DNA of 64,000 bases, taken from assembly GCA_046350455.1 (NCBI GenBank), contig JAXMAM010000013.1, positions 1 through 64,000 of the forward strand, in the 5' to 3' direction. The notes under the pieces were generated by a model. The model was not told the DNA's origin and did no database searches. It saw nothing but the letters and a program-made list of their open reading frames with translations. Made by a program: the position numbers and the translations under genes. Positions 61,586 to 64,000 of this stretch are shown here, one piece after another. Position 1 is the stretch's first letter. Each line of letters begins with the position of its first letter. This DNA comes from CAZXGD01 sp046350455. GTDB taxonomy: Bacteria; Planctomycetota; Phycisphaerae; Phycisphaerales; SM1A02.

Positions 61586-61633
61586 TCTGTCTCAGCTGCC
61601 CGTTCTGCGCCTGCGTGGGTACGATCCCCGCGC

Positions 61634-62224
61634 GTGATCCTCTACCGCAAGGGCATCTTCTGCCTGGAAGCAGAGTGGTACGGCCTGCGCTCCAGCGTGA
61701 GCGTGCGCCCTGCGCTGGAGATGCTGAAGGCGTCCGACTACCACATCCAGCACATCTACCGGGACGTGGCCACCGCGGCAGAGCTGGAGCACTACCTGCG
61801 CAAGTGGTTCATCACGCGGCACCGTGGATTCAAGGTGCTGTGGCTGGCCATGCACTCCCGCAAGGGCACGCTGCTGCCCGGCGACATGCGGCGCCCGGCG
61901 GAGCGGCTCTCGCTGGACCGGCTGGAGGAGGTGCTTGCCGGCAAGTGCCGAGGCCGGGTGATCCACTTTGGCGGGTGCCGCACGGTGGCGCTGCCACCCG
62001 CGCGCATCAAGCGGTTCCTGGCTGTGACCAAGGCGGCTGCGATCAGCGGGTTCCTGGAGGAGGTGGACTGGACCGAATCCACCCTCTTTGAGATGGCCTA
62101 CCTGCTGGAGCTGCAGAAGCACCCTGCCACGCCTGCTGGCCTGCGGCGCGTGCGGGCCGCCCTGCGGCGCGCCCGCGAGGGCGAGTTCCGCAGCTACGGG
62201 TTTGTGGTGCATGCGGCCACGTAG
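61634..62224 (+). CDS. DUF6642-like protein, possible caspase-like H/C dyad
   Basis: 196 residues from GTG 61634; TACGAT ends 8 nt upstream and no Shine-Dalgarno is visible. The N terminus reads GIFCLEAEWYGLRSSVSV, as in the family I recall as DUF6642. Strands VLWLAMHSRKG and RGRVIHFGGCRTVALP place His-74 and Cys-115 at strand ends, the layout of caspase-like (C14/CHAT) cysteine peptidases. This catalytic reading is an inference. The C-terminal third is helical (LRRVRAALRRAREGE). It follows the sdh operon by 48 bp. Confidence 0.6.
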   Translation: MILYRKGIFCLEAEWYGLRSSVSVRPALEMLKASDYHIQHIYRDVATAAELEHYLRKWFITRHRGFKVLWLAMHSRKGTLLPGDMRRPAERLSLDRLEEVLAGKCRGRVIHFGGCRTVALPPARIKRFLAVTKAAAISGFLEEVDWTESTLFEMAYLLELQKHPATPAGLRRVRAALRRAREGEFRSYGFVVHAAT

Positions 62225-62256
62225 TCGCCCGTGCGGGCCGCCGCACGCCTTGGACC

Positions 62257-64000
62257 TCACTTCTTCTTGCTGTTGTCCGGCGAGCTCTTGTCTGGGCGCG
62301 CTGGCGGAGTGTTGGGCTTCACTGGGTTCTCTGCGATCTGCTTGAGCAGCAGATCCACCGCCGCCTTCAGCTGGGCATCACTGCCGTTGAAGGTGGCGTT
62401 GGGCAGGTTGTCCACGATGATGTCGGGCGTCACGCCCTCGCCCTCCACCATCCACTTGCCATCCAGGCCGTAGACAGCAAACTCCGAGGCCGACGCGATG
62501 CCCTTGTCAACCAGGGTGTTGCTGGAGCTCAGCCAGATGCCGCCGCCCCACGTGCGGGTGCCCAGCACCTTGCCCAGCCCCAGGCGGCGGAAGCCCTCTG
62601 AGAAGGTCTCGCCATCGCTTGAGGTCCGCTCGTCGCACAGCGCCACCATGGGCCCGCGGAACGCGTACTGCATGTTCCAGCTGGGCGGGTTGCCCACGCG
62701 CGGCGACCAGAACGCCCACGCCTTGCGCATGAGCTTGGACAGGATCCAGGAGTCAATGTTGCCGCCACGATTGTGGCGCACGTCCATGATGAGCCCCTGC
62801 TTGTTGAAGCTGGGGTAGTACCCCTTCACCCAGTTGGTGTAGTCCTGCTGGCCCATGGCGCGCAGGTGCACGTAGCCGATCTTGCCGCCGGACCACTGGT
62901 CCACCAGCTGCCGACGCGTGTACTCCCAGTCGGTGTAGCGGAGGTCGTTCTCGCTGCCCTGGCTGATGGGCACCACGATGGCGTCGCGCGACTCCTCAAA
63001 CCCGCTGCCATCCGCCTTGGCGGGCTTGATGCGCACCAGCACCTGCTTGCCCGCCTTCTTGCGCAGCAGCATGGAGTAGTCCTGCACCGACAGCGTGGGC
63101 ACGCCGTCGATCATCTCGATGACGTCGCCCACCTTGGCAGCCACCTCTGGCTTGGCCAGCGGAGCCGTGCGCTCTGGATCGTCTGGCTCGCACTGATAGA
63201 GACGGGTGATGCGATAGCCGCCGGCAGCCTGGTCGCGCACCAGCACCCCGCCTAGCGCAGCCACGCCGATGTTCTCGGGCGATTCGCGCATGTCTCCGCC
63301 ATTCACAAAGTGGTGCAGCGTGGACAGCTCGCCCACCATCTGGCTCATCACGCTTCCAAGCTCGTCGCGGGTGGTCACGCGGTCAACCAGCGGGAGGTAC
63401 TTGTCCAGCATGGCGCGCCAGTCCACGTTGTGCATGTTGGTGTCGTAGTAGTAGTCGCGCATCAGGCGCCAGGCCTCGATGAACATCTGCCTGAACTGCA
63501 CGCGCGGAATGACCGACAGCACGATGCCGCCTGTGGGCACAGCCTTCTTGTCAAGGTCGGATGCTGGTGCTGGCGCTGCATCCACGATGAACAGGCCGCG
63601 CTCCTTGCGCAGCAGCAGCTTCTTGCCATCCTGCGACAGCTCGTAGCCCGCGATGTCCGCCATCACCGTCTTGGCCTCGATGTTCTCGTTCTTGATCTCC
63701 AGGGCCTCCAGCGCTGCCTTGCTTTCAAAGCCGCTCGGACGGTTCACAAAGAAGAGCGCCTTGTCCGTGGCGGAAAGCGATCCGTAGTTGCCCGCCTTGA
63801 AGGGCACTTCGTAGAGGCGCCCTGCCAGGCCATCCAGCTGGATCTCCACCTTGGGAGGCTGCTTGGCCTCCGGCGCGTCCGCCTTCTTGTCCTGGGGCTT
63901 GGCGGCGTCCGCTGGCTTGGTGTCCGCGGCGGGCGGGTCCGCTGGCTTCGCGCCTGCTGGCTTCGCGTCTGCGGGCGGTGCGTCCGCTGGCTTGGGCTCT
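62257..64000 (-). CDS. Tricorn-like S41 protease, N-terminal part outside window
   Basis: The frame is open to the window edge (581 codons seen); a GTG at 63849 is internal. A long Ala/Pro/Lys/Asp linker (63850-64000) precedes a beta-propeller end (GYELSQDGKKLLLRKERGLF), a C1 helical region (FIEAWRLMRDYYYDTNMHNV), a PDZ domain (VGDVIEMIDGVPTLSVQDY) and the S41 catalytic core (GYVHLRAMG, DVRHNRGGNIDSW, nucleophile in SSDGETFSEGF, TWGGGIW). Such proteases degrade peptides; they are large and partly periplasmic. Ends in a Lys-rich tail. Confidence 0.85.
   Translation of the reverse strand, partial: EPKPADAPPADAKPAGAKPADPPAADTKPADAAKPQDKKADAPEAKQPPKVEIQLDGLAGRLYEVPFKAGNYGSLSATDKALFFVNRPSGFESKAALEALEIKNENIEAKTVMADIAGYELSQDGKKLLLRKERGLFIVDAAPAPASDLDKKAVPTGGIVLSVIPRVQFRQMFIEAWRLMRDYYYDTNMHNVDWRAMLDKYLPLVDRVTTRDELGSVMSQMVGELSTLHHFVNGGDMRESPENIGVAALGGVLVRDQAAGGYRITRLYQCEPDDPERTAPLAKPEVAAKVGDVIEMIDGVPTLSVQDYSMLLRKKAGKQVLVRIKPAKADGSGFEESRDAIVVPISQGSENDLRYTDWEYTRRQLVDQWSGGKIGYVHLRAMGQQDYTNWVKGYYPSFNKQGLIMDVRHNRGGNIDSWILSKLMRKAWAFWSPRVGNPPSWNMQYAFRGPMVALCDERTSSDGETFSEGFRRLGLGKVLGTRTWGGGIWLSSSNTLVDKGIASASEFAVYGLDGKWMVEGEGVTPDIIVDNLPNATFNGSDAQLKAAVDLLLKQIAENPVKPNTPPARPDKSSPDNSKKK

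Overview
The window reads as a G+C-rich (roughly 65%) planctomycete chromosome segment, most likely from an uncultured member of the Phycisphaerae. The clues are a set of secreted proteins ending in two dockerin-like repeats of the type D-x-N-x-D-G-x-V-D-G-T-D-L-G-x-L-L-G-x-W, two proteins with PEP-CTERM-like tails, a Ser/Thr kinase fused to TPR repeats, a sulfatase, and small membrane proteins with a CxxCGY...CPECG tail. The taxonomy is inferred from protein style only; there is no rRNA or other marker gene. I found no tRNA, rRNA, CRISPR array, insertion sequence or prophage.

Layout. 1-790: a partial Cys-rich protein with different codon use and a featureless stretch, abutting a truncated DUF1214 fragment (possible chimeric join). 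1-5.7 kb: DUF1254/DUF1214 protein, divergent arylsulfatase, acetyltransferase. 5.9-13 kb: dockerin-tailed secreted proteins, a membrane protein and a winged-helix regulator. 13.3-18.4 kb: GntR regulator with membrane protein, two small envelope proteins, two overlapping SPFH genes, an acetyltransferase. 18.5-29.8 kb: more dockerin proteins including a lipase-like hydrolase, another DUF1254 protein, an alkaline-phosphatase-superfamily/TPR fusion and a kinase/TPR fusion. 29.6-34.8 kb: S9 peptidase, DEAD-box helicase, DUF4190-like protein, lipoprotein. 34.8-38.2 kb: phenylalanine/tyrosine catabolism operon phhA-hppD-hmgA. 38.5-43.7 kb: dockerin-tailed S53 protease, SnoaL-like protein, dockerin protein and GH18 chitinase. 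43.8-53.5 kb: SET and STAS proteins, PEP-CTERM proteins, a Cys/Tyr/Gly-rich envelope protein pair, a sialate-O-acetylesterase-like protein, a dockerin protein. 53.5-58 kb: small zinc-ribbon proteins and a FecR-like/CHASE2-kinase pair. 58-64 kb: succinate dehydrogenase operon, a caspase-like H/C-dyad candidate, and a partial tricorn-like S41 protease.

Together the genes describe a heterotroph that secretes many hydrolases (protease, chitinase, lipase, esterase, sulfatase), catabolises aromatic amino acids and respires succinate. Three cross-cutting signals stand out. Fourteen genes carry a TANNNT hexamer ending 6-8 nt before the start codon and no Shine-Dalgarno, which suggests leaderless transcription. 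A 32-bp REP-like dyad sits exactly at the 3' ends of two genes. Several genes are broken by one-base changes in short homopolymers, which suggests consensus errors rather than decay.
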